Part shown: positions 36,883 to 45,978 of the stretch, piece by piece
Numbering within the stretch: position 1 is the stretch's first letter
Layout of the letters: each line of letters starts with the position of its first letter
Origin: Sphingobacterium phlebotomi
GTDB taxonomy: Bacteria; Bacteroidota; Bacteroidia; Sphingobacteriales; Sphingobacteriaceae
Direction of reading: 5' to 3'
DNA: 64,000 nucleotides
Assembly (NCBI RefSeq): GCF_008180195.1
Contig: NZ_VTAV01000001.1
Span: 868,001-932,000, forward strand
Notes under the pieces: model-generated
Databases searched by the model: none
Told to the model about the DNA's origin: nothing
Seen by the model: the letters and a program-made list of their open reading frames with translations, nothing else
Position numbers and translations under genes: made by a program

Positions 36883-37821
36883 ATGTCAACTACAATTGAG
36901 CAGCTAAGTACAAGACATCTTCTAGGAATAAAGGACTTGAATGAAAATGATATTCAACTTATCTTAGATACAGCAGCAAATTTTAAGGAAGTATTAAATC
37001 GCCCGATAAAGAAAGTACCTTCCTTACGGGACATTACCATAGCGAATGTGTTTTTCGAAAATTCTACACGCACACGTTTATCGTTTGAATTGGCAGAAAA
37101 GCGTCTTTCCGCTGATACTATTAATTTTGCAGCGTCCTCTTCGTCCGTTAGCAAAGGCGAAACGCTAATCGATACGGTGAATAATATCCTGGCAATGAAA
37201 GTCGATATGATTGTCATGCGCCATCCGTATGCAGGAGCTGGTGTTTTTCTGAGCAAACATATCGATGCACAGATTGTTAATGCCGGAGACGGTGCTCATG
37301 AACATCCTACACAGGCGTTGCTCGACTCTTTTTCTATTCGGGAACGGTTTGGCGATGTCGCAGGACGAAAAGTGGCTATCATTGGCGATATACTGCACTC
37401 ACGTGTTGCTTTGTCGAATATCCTTTGCCTGCAAAAGCAAGGAGCGGAGGTAATGGTATGTGGTCCAACAACACTTATTCCGAAATATATCAGCTCCCTC
37501 GGCGTGAAGGTAGAACATAATTTACGTCAGGCTTTGCAGTGGTGTGATGTTGCTAATATGCTGCGTATTCAGCTCGAGCGGCAGGATATAGGCTATTTTC
37601 CTTCCTTGCGCGAATATTCTATGCTTTATGGTCTCAATAAAGAAATACTGGATTCCTTAGACAAAGAGATTACGATTATGCATCCCGGGCCGATCAACCG
37701 GGGGGTGGAGATTACATCGGATGTGGCGGACAGCAAACACTCCATTATTCTGGAACAGGTAGAAAACGGAGTGGCGGTGCGTATGGCCGTGCTTTATTTG
37801 CTTGCTGGCCAACGGGGATAG
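36883..37821 (+). CDS. pyrB: aspartate carbamoyltransferase catalytic subunit
   Basis: Joins carbamoyl phosphate and aspartate in the first committed step of pyrimidine synthesis. The 312-residue protein has the carbamoyl-phosphate loop STRTR at 61-65 in FFENSTRTRLSFE, the motifs HPTQALLD and MRHPYAGA, and MHPGPINRGVEI near the C-terminus. No pyrI-type regulatory subunit follows. A terminator lies 25 bp after the stop. Confidence 0.96.
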   Translation: MSTTIEQLSTRHLLGIKDLNENDIQLILDTAANFKEVLNRPIKKVPSLRDITIANVFFENSTRTRLSFELAEKRLSADTINFAASSSSVSKGETLIDTVNNILAMKVDMIVMRHPYAGAGVFLSKHIDAQIVNAGDGAHEHPTQALLDSFSIRERFGDVAGRKVAIIGDILHSRVALSNILCLQKQGAEVMVCGPTTLIPKYISSLGVKVEHNLRQALQWCDVANMLRIQLERQDIGYFPSLREYSMLYGLNKEILDSLDKEITIMHPGPINRGVEITSDVADSKHSIILEQVENGVAVRMAVLYLLAGQRG

Positions 37822-37845
37822 GATGTAAAATTTGAAAAAATAAAA

Positions 37846-37880
37846 ATATGCCCGACTTTTAGAAGTTGGGCATATTTTTT
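37846..37880 (+). terminator. intrinsic terminator after pyrB
   Basis: Stem ATATGCCCGACTT/AAGTTGGGCATAT (13 bp with one G-T pair, 4-nt loop) is followed by a T-run. Confidence 0.9.
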
Positions 37881-37981
37881 GGGTAAAAAGTTCGTTATAA
37901 ATGCATGGTTACCAACAGATGTTAAGAACTTTTGAGGAAAACGTGAAAGTTTAGTTATAATTTAGTATCCTGAAGAATTGA

Positions 37982-38003
37982 GCCTTGAGATAAGGCGTTT
38001 TTT
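37982..38003 (+). terminator. short hairpin with T-run ahead of the TPR operon
   Basis: GCCTT/AAGGC with a 5-nt loop is followed by GTTTTTT, 40 bp before the TPR gene. It may be a second terminator for pyrB or a leader hairpin of the envelope operon; the sequence does not decide between these. Confidence 0.5.
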
Positions 38004-38044
38004 ATGTATAATGCGAAGATTTAGTTGTTGAATAATTCATCAGT

Positions 38045-41000
38045 ATGAATAAGAAAATTTATGGTGTAGGAGTGGCATTGAGTTTAATGGGGGCTACTGC
38101 GTTTGGGCAACAAACGGCTTGGCAACAGATAAACAATGCGTACAAATCCGGAATGGAGTTGTTTGAAAGAGGGAAATTTAGCTCTGCAGCAAAGCAGTTT
38201 GATCGGGTCGAAGACATCCGGACTAAATCCACCTTGCAACTGGACGAAACGGAGGAACTTACCCTGATCAAAGAAAATGTTCGCTTTTATCAGGCAATCT
38301 GTGCACTAGAACTAGGCGATTCCAATGCCGAATCCCGTTTTTTGAAATATATTAAAGACTATCCGGCTAGTGCAAATTCTAAAGCGGCCTATTTTCAGAT
38401 AGGTCGATCGTATTATGCGAAAAAAGACTATACCAAGGCCATTGAGTGGTTTGAGAAAATTGATAGTAAAAATTTAGCAGGAGCGGAGAATGTAGAATAT
38501 CGCTTCAAACTCGCTTACGCAAAATTTATGACCGATGAGTACGAGGCTTCCAAACCATTATTTGAGCGATTAAAAGACGAAAGTGGCCCGTATCAAGAAG
38601 CATCTATATACTACTATGCGTATTTGAGTTATTTAGATGCAGAATATAAGACTGCACTAAATGAGTTTGAGCGATTAGAGGGTTCGAAAACCTATGAAAA
38701 CAGCTATCCTTATTATATTACGGCGCTTTACTTTTTGGACAAGCGCTATGATGATGTACTAAACTATGCTTTGCCCATTCTGGACCGTACCAAGCAAGAG
38801 AATGAAACGGAGCTTTTCCGTATTGTAGCGGCAACCTATTTTATCAAAGGAGATTTAGAAAAATCAAAAAATTATTACGATAAATTTCAAGCCCAAGATC
38901 AGGGTAAGACGCAAAACAACCAAGATAGCTATCAGATTGGTTATATTGCCTACAGGCTAAAAGACTATGACAAAGCCATCAGCGAATTTGAAAAGCTGAG
39001 TGAACCAGATGCCTATTACCAAAGTGCGATGATTACGCTGGGGGATGCTTTTTTGAAAACCGGAAATAAGCAGAGTGCGCGGAACGCTTTTTTTAGGGCT
39101 TCCAAATTGGATTTTGATCCAGAACTGAAAGAAGAAGGACTTTTTAATTACGCAAAGCTGTCTTACGAGTTAGAATTTCACCAGGTGGCATTGGATGCGA
39201 CGCAGGAATACTTAGATACATACCCGCGTTCAACACGTTTGGAAGAAGCTAAAACCTTATTGGCGGAGGTGTTGTTGAGTACGAAAAACTACCGTGCTGC
39301 GGTCGATATTTTGGAAAGTATCGGCAAGCGTGGACGGGAAGCAAATGCAGCCTACCAGAAGGTAACCTATTATCGCGGACTAGAGTTCTACAACGAACGT
39401 GCTTTTGAGAATGCCATCTCGCTGTTTATGCGTTCCGAAGCCAACCGATATGATGAAGAGATATACGCTTTGGCGTTGTATTGGAAAGCAGAAGCGATGT
39501 ACGAGGTACGTAAGTATGGCGAATCTGTAGCCAACTTTAACAAGTTCATGCAACTGCCGGCGGCGCGTAAAACAGATGTCTATAGTTATGCTAATTATGC
39601 ATTAGCTTATGCGGCGTTTCGTAACGATCGTTATAATACTGCCGCTAATTATTTTGAACGCTTCTTGGCAACAGGCGGTAAAGAGGGAATAGAACTGAAT
39701 ACACGCAACGACGCTATTGCTCGTCTAGCAGATTCTTATTTCGGTATGAAAAACTATGGTAAGGCCATGGAGCAATACAACCGTTTGATAAGTTCTAATG
39801 CGGCAAGTCAAGATTACGCATTGTTCCAAAGAGGAATTATACAGGGATTACAGGGGGATAACAATACGAAAATCGCCACATTAAATTCTGTTGTGCAGAA
39901 ATATCCAAAATCAAACTATGCCGATGATGTGGCTTTTGAGATTCCTTATACCTATTTCTTGATGGGAGACCATGACCGTGCAATTGATGGATTACAGGAG
40001 ATGGTAGAAGATTATCCACGTAGTAGTTATGTGCCGCGTGCGCTAGTGACGATTGGGTTGGTGCAATATAACAAAAATGATAACGACGCCGCATTAAAGA
40101 CTTTTCAGCGTGTAGTAGACCAATATGCTATAACCGATGAAGCACAGCAAGCTATGCGTTCTATAGAGAATATTTATCTTGATAAAGGAGATGCTACGGG
40201 GTATATTCGTTATGCTACGAGTACCAATATCGGTGATTTGAGTACAGCAGAACAAGATGCACATACCTTTAGTGTAGCAAAAACACTATTTGATAGAGGT
40301 AATTATCAAGGGGCAGTAGAAGCGATCAATGCTTATTTTGATAAATTTCCGAAACCCATTCAGGAAAAACATGCGCGCTTTATCCGAGGAGAAAGCTATG
40401 CACGGTTAGGTAAGGACAATGAAGCTCTTCATGATTTTAATATTATCATGAACGATTGGACAAGTGCCTATACCGAACAAACGTTGGTTAGCGTTTCCAG
40501 ATTACATCTGAACAAGAAGACATATAACGAGGCTGTGCAGGTATTGCGAAAACTGGAACTGACCTCCGAGTATAAGTCGAATTATGGTTTTGCCATCAAT
40601 AACCTGCTGGTCAGTTTTTATAATATTGGCGACTATGTGGAAACACAGAATTATGCGAAATTGGTAAAAGAACACGATAAATCTTCCGAAGAAGATATTG
40701 CCCTTGCACATCTTTATTCTGGTAAAGCGTATGTGGCGACCAATAAGCCGGCGGAAGCGCTTAAGGAGTTTAATTTGGCTGCATTGAAGAGTAACACGAT
40801 TACGGGGGCAGAAGCAAGATATCTCGTGGGAGAGCAACAATTGAAAGCAAAGCAATACGATAAAGCAATCGAGTCGGCGTTTGATATTTCTAATACCTTC
40901 TCTTCCTATGACTATTGGGTGGCAAAAGGATTTATTCTGATGGCAGATGCCTACACGGGTAAAGGGGATGCTTTCCAGGCGAAATCAACATTGGAAAGTG

Positions 41001-41074
41001 TAATAGATAATTACGATAATGAAGAGGATGACGTGCTAAAAGAAGCCAAGTCTCGTTTACAAAAATTGAAATAA
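38045..41074 (+). CDS. large periplasmic TPR protein
   Basis: A 1009-residue protein with a signal peptide (cleavage near GATAFGQQ) followed almost entirely by tetratricopeptide repeats (for example AAYFQIGRSYYAKKDYTKAIEWFEKI and AVEAINAYFDKFP-like units). TPR arrays of this kind act as periplasmic scaffolds, as in BamD or CpoB/YbgF. It opens a six-gene run (outer-membrane barrel, HU/SPOR, ExbB, ExbD, TonB-like), 15 bp ahead of the barrel gene, which suggests a scaffold in an energised envelope complex. The exact role is not known. Confidence 0.85.
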   Translation: MNKKIYGVGVALSLMGATAFGQQTAWQQINNAYKSGMELFERGKFSSAAKQFDRVEDIRTKSTLQLDETEELTLIKENVRFYQAICALELGDSNAESRFLKYIKDYPASANSKAAYFQIGRSYYAKKDYTKAIEWFEKIDSKNLAGAENVEYRFKLAYAKFMTDEYEASKPLFERLKDESGPYQEASIYYYAYLSYLDAEYKTALNEFERLEGSKTYENSYPYYITALYFLDKRYDDVLNYALPILDRTKQENETELFRIVAATYFIKGDLEKSKNYYDKFQAQDQGKTQNNQDSYQIGYIAYRLKDYDKAISEFEKLSEPDAYYQSAMITLGDAFLKTGNKQSARNAFFRASKLDFDPELKEEGLFNYAKLSYELEFHQVALDATQEYLDTYPRSTRLEEAKTLLAEVLLSTKNYRAAVDILESIGKRGREANAAYQKVTYYRGLEFYNERAFENAISLFMRSEANRYDEEIYALALYWKAEAMYEVRKYGESVANFNKFMQLPAARKTDVYSYANYALAYAAFRNDRYNTAANYFERFLATGGKEGIELNTRNDAIARLADSYFGMKNYGKAMEQYNRLISSNAASQDYALFQRGIIQGLQGDNNTKIATLNSVVQKYPKSNYADDVAFEIPYTYFLMGDHDRAIDGLQEMVEDYPRSSYVPRALVTIGLVQYNKNDNDAALKTFQRVVDQYAITDEAQQAMRSIENIYLDKGDATGYIRYATSTNIGDLSTAEQDAHTFSVAKTLFDRGNYQGAVEAINAYFDKFPKPIQEKHARFIRGESYARLGKDNEALHDFNIIMNDWTSAYTEQTLVSVSRLHLNKKTYNEAVQVLRKLELTSEYKSNYGFAINNLLVSFYNIGDYVETQNYAKLVKEHDKSSEEDIALAHLYSGKAYVATNKPAEALKEFNLAALKSNTITGAEARYLVGEQQLKAKQYDKAIESAFDISNTFSSYDYWVAKGFILMADAYTGKGDAFQAKSTLESVIDNYDNEEDDVLKEAKSRLQKLK

Positions 41075-41089
41075 CAAGAATAGGAAAGA

Positions 41090-42826
41090 ATGATGAAGCA
41101 TAAAACAATATTTAAGAATTACGCTGTTATGGCGTTGTTACTTGGTATAGGTGTGGAGGGATATGCACAGCAGCGGGATACTGTTCCTGACAGACCGGTA
41201 ACGATCGATTCTTTTGATATCGTCCGTGATTATAGACCTATTCTTGCTGACGCGGTCAAGATTCGCCGCAGTCCGGATATGACAAACAAGCGCAGTTACA
41301 TGCCAAAACTGTCTTATGGAAATATACCGGATAAAAAGCTGGACATCAACACGGGATTAAAAGAACTAAATGTCCAGGAAACACCTTTTTCACAAGCACA
41401 AGATCTCCGAAGCAATTACGTGAAGTTTGGCTTAGGGAATTTCAATACCATCTTGGGCGAAGGTTATTTCTCTTATGATGAGTATGAGGATATGCAGGTA
41501 GGTGGTTTCCTAAAACATTTAAGCCAAAAAGGAAGTCTGGAAGGACAAAAATTTTCACGTCAGGAAGTCGGTGTATTCGGCAGACGAATTCTACCCTTAT
41601 TTACGGTAGATGGTCTAGTTGGTTATAACCGCTATGCCACCAACTTTTACGGAATACCGCTGGCGAATGACGGCATGACGACCTTAAACCCATCACCCGA
41701 GAGCCAAGCGTTCAACGATATCTATTTTACCGGTGAGTTAACCAGTAACTACGATCCGAATGATGACCAAGCAATTAGCTATTCGGCAAAGTTGGATGCC
41801 TACTCGTTCAGTGATAAGTTTGATGCGAAAGAAACATCTGTTGCGCTATCCGCTTACTTAAATAAGCGCGTGAATGCTTTTAATGTGGGTGCCAATGTAA
41901 GTGTGGACATAAATAGTGTCGATGGTACGAACAATATGGCCAATGGTGGACGGACAAAGAATTCATTAGCTATTTTAAATCCATACATCCGTTTTAAAGG
42001 AGACAACTACGCCATTACATTGGGGGCGAACTTTATTCCGGAATTTGGCGATAGCACAAGCTTCAATATTTTCCCGTCTGCGGAAGTGGACTTCGCGTTG
42101 GCGCCAGAATATTTTCATATTTTCGGTGGGGTAAACGGCGGTGTGAAAAAGGCGTCGTATCGGGAATTTGCCAGGCAAAATCCGTTTTTAGGTCCAAACC
42201 TAGCCATTCAGAACATGGTCGAACGTTTACACTTTTTTGGAGGGATCAAAGGAAATGCAGGAGCGACATTTGGCTACAAAGTAAAAGCTATATACAGGCA
42301 ATTGGAGGGCATGCCGTTGTTCGTGAACAATATGGGGACGCCTTTCCAGTTTGATCTGGTGTATGATGGCGATGGTGATAAGGCGGTGAAGCACTTCGGT
42401 ATCGAAGGAGAGCTTAATGTGCGTCTTTCTTCGTTGGTGAATCTGGGAGGCCGTTTGAATATAGACCAATATACAACTGCACAGCAAGAAGAAGCTTGGC
42501 ATACGCCTAAATTACGGTTGGCCGCAAATGCGCGCTTCAACATCTCCGAAAAATTATATATAGATGCTGAAGCACTATTCCACGGTGTTTCCTATGGAAA
42601 AACATTTGATTACGATGCCACAGGAGTTGTCATCTCAGCAGAGGATTATTATAGAAAAGAAGTGCCTTCTTTTTTTGACCTGAGTGCAGGGGCAGAGTAT
42701 AAAGCGACAAAACAACTGGGCTTATTTGTGAAAGCAAATAATATGTTCAATACCGAATATCAAACATATTTATATTATCCGAAACTCGGATTTAACGTGC
42801 TCGGTGGTTTAAATTTTTCATTTTAA
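41090..42826 (+). CDS. outer-membrane beta-barrel protein
   Basis: A 578-residue protein with a signal peptide (to about GYAQQ), a short N-terminal periplasmic part (TIDSFDIVRDYRPILADAVKI) and then a beta-barrel with alternating hydrophobic strands, ending in the aromatic outer-membrane signature GGLNFSF. The C-terminal region (LFVKANNMFNTEYQTYLYYP) resembles TonB-dependent receptors, but there is no clear plug domain. It may anchor or receive force from the ExbB/ExbD/TonB-like proteins encoded downstream. The ligand is unknown. Confidence 0.82.
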   Translation: MMKHKTIFKNYAVMALLLGIGVEGYAQQRDTVPDRPVTIDSFDIVRDYRPILADAVKIRRSPDMTNKRSYMPKLSYGNIPDKKLDINTGLKELNVQETPFSQAQDLRSNYVKFGLGNFNTILGEGYFSYDEYEDMQVGGFLKHLSQKGSLEGQKFSRQEVGVFGRRILPLFTVDGLVGYNRYATNFYGIPLANDGMTTLNPSPESQAFNDIYFTGELTSNYDPNDDQAISYSAKLDAYSFSDKFDAKETSVALSAYLNKRVNAFNVGANVSVDINSVDGTNNMANGGRTKNSLAILNPYIRFKGDNYAITLGANFIPEFGDSTSFNIFPSAEVDFALAPEYFHIFGGVNGGVKKASYREFARQNPFLGPNLAIQNMVERLHFFGGIKGNAGATFGYKVKAIYRQLEGMPLFVNNMGTPFQFDLVYDGDGDKAVKHFGIEGELNVRLSSLVNLGGRLNIDQYTTAQQEEAWHTPKLRLAANARFNISEKLYIDAEALFHGVSYGKTFDYDATGVVISAEDYYRKEVPSFFDLSAGAEYKATKQLGLFVKANNMFNTEYQTYLYYPKLGFNVLGGLNFSF

Positions 42827-42839
42827 GCGCAGAACATTA

Positions 42840-42847
42840 TAACTTTG
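42840..42847 (+). promoter_or_regulatory. −7 box (TAACTTTG) before the HU/SPOR gene
   Basis: TAACTTTG matches TAnnTTTG, 20 bp before the start codon. No TTTG is found at the right distance upstream, so it would be a weak or activated internal promoter for the HU/SPOR-ExbB-ExbD-TonB part of the operon. Confidence 0.5.
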
Positions 42848-42866
42848 TAAGTTAATAGAAAATAGG

Positions 42867-43949
42867 ATGAATTTAGGTAAAAACGTTTATAATCTGTTAA
42901 AGAGACAACCCGAAGTATATGTAGAAGGGTTAGGCTCTTTTAAGCGGAACCATACGCCAGCAACGTATGATGAGAAACGGAATGTCTATCTTCCGCCTAT
43001 TACTTATATTGATTTCGATCGAACAAGTAATCAAGGATACGATTTTATCCAATATATACAGCAGCTCCAGCTCATCGACCGAAGGGAAGCAGAAGAAGCA
43101 GTAGCATCACAAGTGGCGGACTTGCTCCGTCGTGTACAAGAAGATGGCCAGGCGAAACTAGACGACTTGGGACATTTGGTAAGCTATGGAGACAGTTATG
43201 TGTTCAAAGCATTGGATTTGTCGGGTTTCCATTATGAACCTGTAGAAGCAATAGCCGGTCAACCGCAATCTGTAAAAGAGGAAACACCGGAACCGGAGCA
43301 AGAGGATGTGGCACCACCTGCGGAGGAGGGGACTCCGATTGTTGTTGAAGATACGTCGCAGGAGGAAATACAAGCAGCCGATATAGAGCAACCTGTTGCA
43401 GCCGATATTGTAGAACCCGAGGTTGCTGATGAAGAGGAAGCGCCGACATCCCGCAGTAACACCATGTGGTACATCATTATCGTGTTGATCGCGCTGGGTA
43501 TTATGGTAGCCTTGTATTTCGCAAACCAAAACCAACCGGAAGAATCACGTGGACAGGTACCTGTGCCAACTGTCGATTCGAATCTGCGTGATCAAGACAC
43601 AACCTCGCTTTCACTTGTGGGGGATTCCGCGCTTGTCGCCGACTCACTGGCACAAAATAATATAGATAGCGCCGAAATAAAAGCAAAAATGAAGGAACTG
43701 TTGGTTCCTGAACATCACACTTGGCAGATTGTGATAGGTTCACATAAAACGTTGGCACAAGCTTATGAACAAGCAGAATCCTACAATAAAGCCGGATTCC
43801 CGAAGGTAAGGGTGATTCCGAGCAACTTGGCGAAGAATCGCAAGAAAGTAATTTGGGATTCTTATGAAACGAAACAGGACGCAGATTCCGCATTAAAATA
43901 TGTGCAAAGGCACCATATTAGGGATGCTTGGCCAGATCAGATTAAATAA
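42867..43949 (+). CDS. HU-CCDC81-type and SPOR-domain membrane protein
   Basis: A 360-residue bitopic protein. Residues 1-120 form a CCDC81-type HU-like domain (VYNLLKRQPEVYVEGLGSF, PPITYIDFDR). An acidic, Pro-rich linker and one transmembrane helix (about 196-214, WYIIIVLIALGIMVALYF) follow. The C-terminal 75 residues are a SPOR domain (TWQIVIGSHKTLAQAYEQA), which in other proteins binds denuded septal peptidoglycan. With the HU-like domain in the cytoplasm and SPOR outside, it could link chromosome or cytoplasm to the division septum. The ExbB gene follows 40 bp later. Confidence 0.85.
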   Translation: MNLGKNVYNLLKRQPEVYVEGLGSFKRNHTPATYDEKRNVYLPPITYIDFDRTSNQGYDFIQYIQQLQLIDRREAEEAVASQVADLLRRVQEDGQAKLDDLGHLVSYGDSYVFKALDLSGFHYEPVEAIAGQPQSVKEETPEPEQEDVAPPAEEGTPIVVEDTSQEEIQAADIEQPVAADIVEPEVADEEEAPTSRSNTMWYIIIVLIALGIMVALYFANQNQPEESRGQVPVPTVDSNLRDQDTTSLSLVGDSALVADSLAQNNIDSAEIKAKMKELLVPEHHTWQIVIGSHKTLAQAYEQAESYNKAGFPKVRVIPSNLAKNRKKVIWDSYETKQDADSALKYVQRHHIRDAWPDQIK

Positions 43950-43989
43950 AAAGTAAATAAACCCGATAACAAATATTTATAAAGAGAAA

Positions 43990-44682
43990 ATGTCATTTAT
44001 GCAAGAGATGGATTCTTTGAACACAGTTCAACAACAGGCTATAGAGTTAGCAACAACAGAAGAGAGCCTAAACATGATTCAGATGTTGATGAAAGGAGGA
44101 TGGATCATGATTCCCATCACGTTTCTTTTATTTCTCGCATTGGTTATCTTCTTTGAACGGTATATAACCATTAGGAAAGCGACAAAATCTGATACGGGTC
44201 TGATGTCACAAGTGAAGAGTAACGTGATGTCTGGACGTTTAGATGCAGCTATATCGGCCTGTCGTTCCAGTAATTCAGCCTTGGGAAGGATGCTTCAAAA
44301 AGGGTTATCTCGCGTGGGAAGACCGATTAAGGACATTGAAGGTGCCATTGAAAATGCCGGTAAACTAGAAGTCTCCAAGTTGGAGAAGAACATCAACATT
44401 TTAGGTATCATAGCGGGGATTGCACCCATGATGGGGTTCGTAGGAACAATTTTTGGGGTTATTCAGATTTTCCGTGAAGTGGAGATGGCAGGTGGGATTG
44501 ATATCGGTACCGTTTCCGGCGGTCTTTATGTGAAGATGATCGCATCCGCTAGTGGATTGACGGTCGGTATTCTGGCTTATATCGGTTATCATGCGTTGAA
44601 TATGATGGTAGAGCGATTGATTCTCCGGATGGAAACAGATGCAGTAGAATTTATCGATTTATTGGATGAGCCGGGAGTGTAA
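43990..44682 (+). CDS. exbB: MotA/TolQ/ExbB proton-channel protein
   Basis: A 230-residue inner-membrane protein with three transmembrane segments: about 38-56, then two after residue 135 (NINILGIIAGIAPMMGFVGT and IASASGLTVGILAYIGYHAL). The family motif GIAPMMGFVGTIFGVI is present. It forms the stator channel that harvests proton motive force for a TonB- or TolA-type transducer. ExbD follows 11 bp later. Symbol by family; it may functionally be a TolQ. Confidence 0.92.
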   Translation: MSFMQEMDSLNTVQQQAIELATTEESLNMIQMLMKGGWIMIPITFLLFLALVIFFERYITIRKATKSDTGLMSQVKSNVMSGRLDAAISACRSSNSALGRMLQKGLSRVGRPIKDIEGAIENAGKLEVSKLEKNINILGIIAGIAPMMGFVGTIFGVIQIFREVEMAGGIDIGTVSGGLYVKMIASASGLTVGILAYIGYHALNMMVERLILRMETDAVEFIDLLDEPGV

Positions 44683-44693
44683 AATTTTGAAAA

Positions 44694-45101
44694 ATGAATT
44701 TAAGAAATAGACGACATAAACCTACGGCAGAAGTGCATACAGCGGCGCTGAACGATATCATGTTTTTCTTGATGTTGTTCTTCTTGTTGGCTTCTGCAGT
44801 GGCAAATCCACAAGTGGTCAAATTGTTGTTGCCAAAGTCCAGTGCGGGCGAGCAATCGGTAGCAAAAAAGACCATGACGGTTTCGATTACGTCAGACTTG
44901 ACCTATCATGTGGATAAGCAGTCGGTCAGTTTAGAACAATTGGAACCACTTATTCAATCGAATATAGCCAGTGGTGAAGAGTTGACGATTATGCTCTATG
45001 CAGATAGTGCTGTGCCTATCCAGAATGTTATTTCTGTCATGGATATAGCGAACAGAAACCGCGTGAGAATGGTTTTGGCAACAGAACCGAAGAAGGACTA
45101 G
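44694..45101 (+). CDS. exbD: ExbD/TolR proton-channel subunit
   Basis: A 135-residue protein with one N-terminal transmembrane helix (LNDIMFFLMLFFLLASAV) whose Asp21 corresponds to the proton-carrying Asp of ExbD/TolR. The periplasmic domain has the usual LLLPKSSAGE and QNVISVMDIANRNRVRMVLA. It pairs with the ExbB upstream, and the TonB-like gene follows 48 bp later. Confidence 0.92.
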   Translation: MNLRNRRHKPTAEVHTAALNDIMFFLMLFFLLASAVANPQVVKLLLPKSSAGEQSVAKKTMTVSITSDLTYHVDKQSVSLEQLEPLIQSNIASGEELTIMLYADSAVPIQNVISVMDIANRNRVRMVLATEPKKD

Positions 45102-45149
45102 CATTAAACGATTTGATAATCACATGGTCAAAAGGTAAATGAATTAGAC

Positions 45150-45971
45150 ATGTATTACCATACACAAGAAGAAAATAATATGCCCAAGGCACTCGGTCTA
45201 TCGACTGCAGTGATGGGTTTATTCGTGCTGATCGGTTTCTTTATCGTTTTTGGAGGGGATATACCACGTTATGGCATGGGTGGTATCATTGTTAATTATG
45301 GTACTGCTGATGAGGGAATGGGAGATGACTATATGAGCGTCGATGAACCGTCGATGAGTGAAAATGCCAATAATGTACAACCTGATAAAGTAGACCCGAA
45401 TACAACACCGGTGCCTACCCCATCTCAACAAGTGACGGATAAGGTGGTAGCTACACAGGATATGGACGATGCACCTGCTGTGCCGAAGCAGGAGAAGCCG
45501 GTACAGGCAAACGCAGATGTTGCTACGCCGGAAAAGAAAGAGTCAAAACCTGCCGTGAATCCGAATGCTTTGTATAAAGGCAAGCAAAATAATGCTACAG
45601 GACGAGGTGATGGAACCGGAACGATAGCTGGAAATCAAGGTAGCAATCTTGGTGATCCGTTGGCAAGCAATTATGGAGAAGGTGGTTCGGGTGATGGAAA
45701 TATGATGTTGTCAATTGCCAACAGAAGATTTGAAGTGCCACCTAATATAGACGATAATGGCCAACAGGCCGGACGGATAGCAGTGGAGTTTAGAGTGAAC
45801 AAAAATGGTGTAGTTACGCATGCGCGGGCGGGTGTAAGAGGAACAACAATATCGAGTCGTGCTTTATTGGAGAAATGTGAACGTGCGATGATGGCTGCGC
45901 GTTTAAATCAACTGCCAAATGCTCCAGAATCCCAAACCGGGATTATTGTTTTCAACTTCAAATTAAGGTAG
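45150..45971 (+). CDS. TonB-like energy transducer
   Basis: A 273-residue protein with one transmembrane helix (about 15-34, LSTAVMGLFVLIGFFIVFGG), a long acidic and Pro-rich periplasmic linker, and a C-terminal TonB/TolA-like domain (VPPNIDDNGQQAGRIAVEFR, ending GIIVFNFKLR). It carries force from ExbB/ExbD to the outer membrane. The alternative start at codon 11 (MPKALGL) would shorten the cytoplasmic end and cannot be excluded. It lies 7 bp before folC. Confidence 0.85.
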   Translation: MYYHTQEENNMPKALGLSTAVMGLFVLIGFFIVFGGDIPRYGMGGIIVNYGTADEGMGDDYMSVDEPSMSENANNVQPDKVDPNTTPVPTPSQQVTDKVVATQDMDDAPAVPKQEKPVQANADVATPEKKESKPAVNPNALYKGKQNNATGRGDGTGTIAGNQGSNLGDPLASNYGEGGSGDGNMMLSIANRRFEVPPNIDDNGQQAGRIAVEFRVNKNGVVTHARAGVRGTTISSRALLEKCERAMMAARLNQLPNAPESQTGIIVFNFKLR

Positions 45972-45978
45972 CTTTTCC

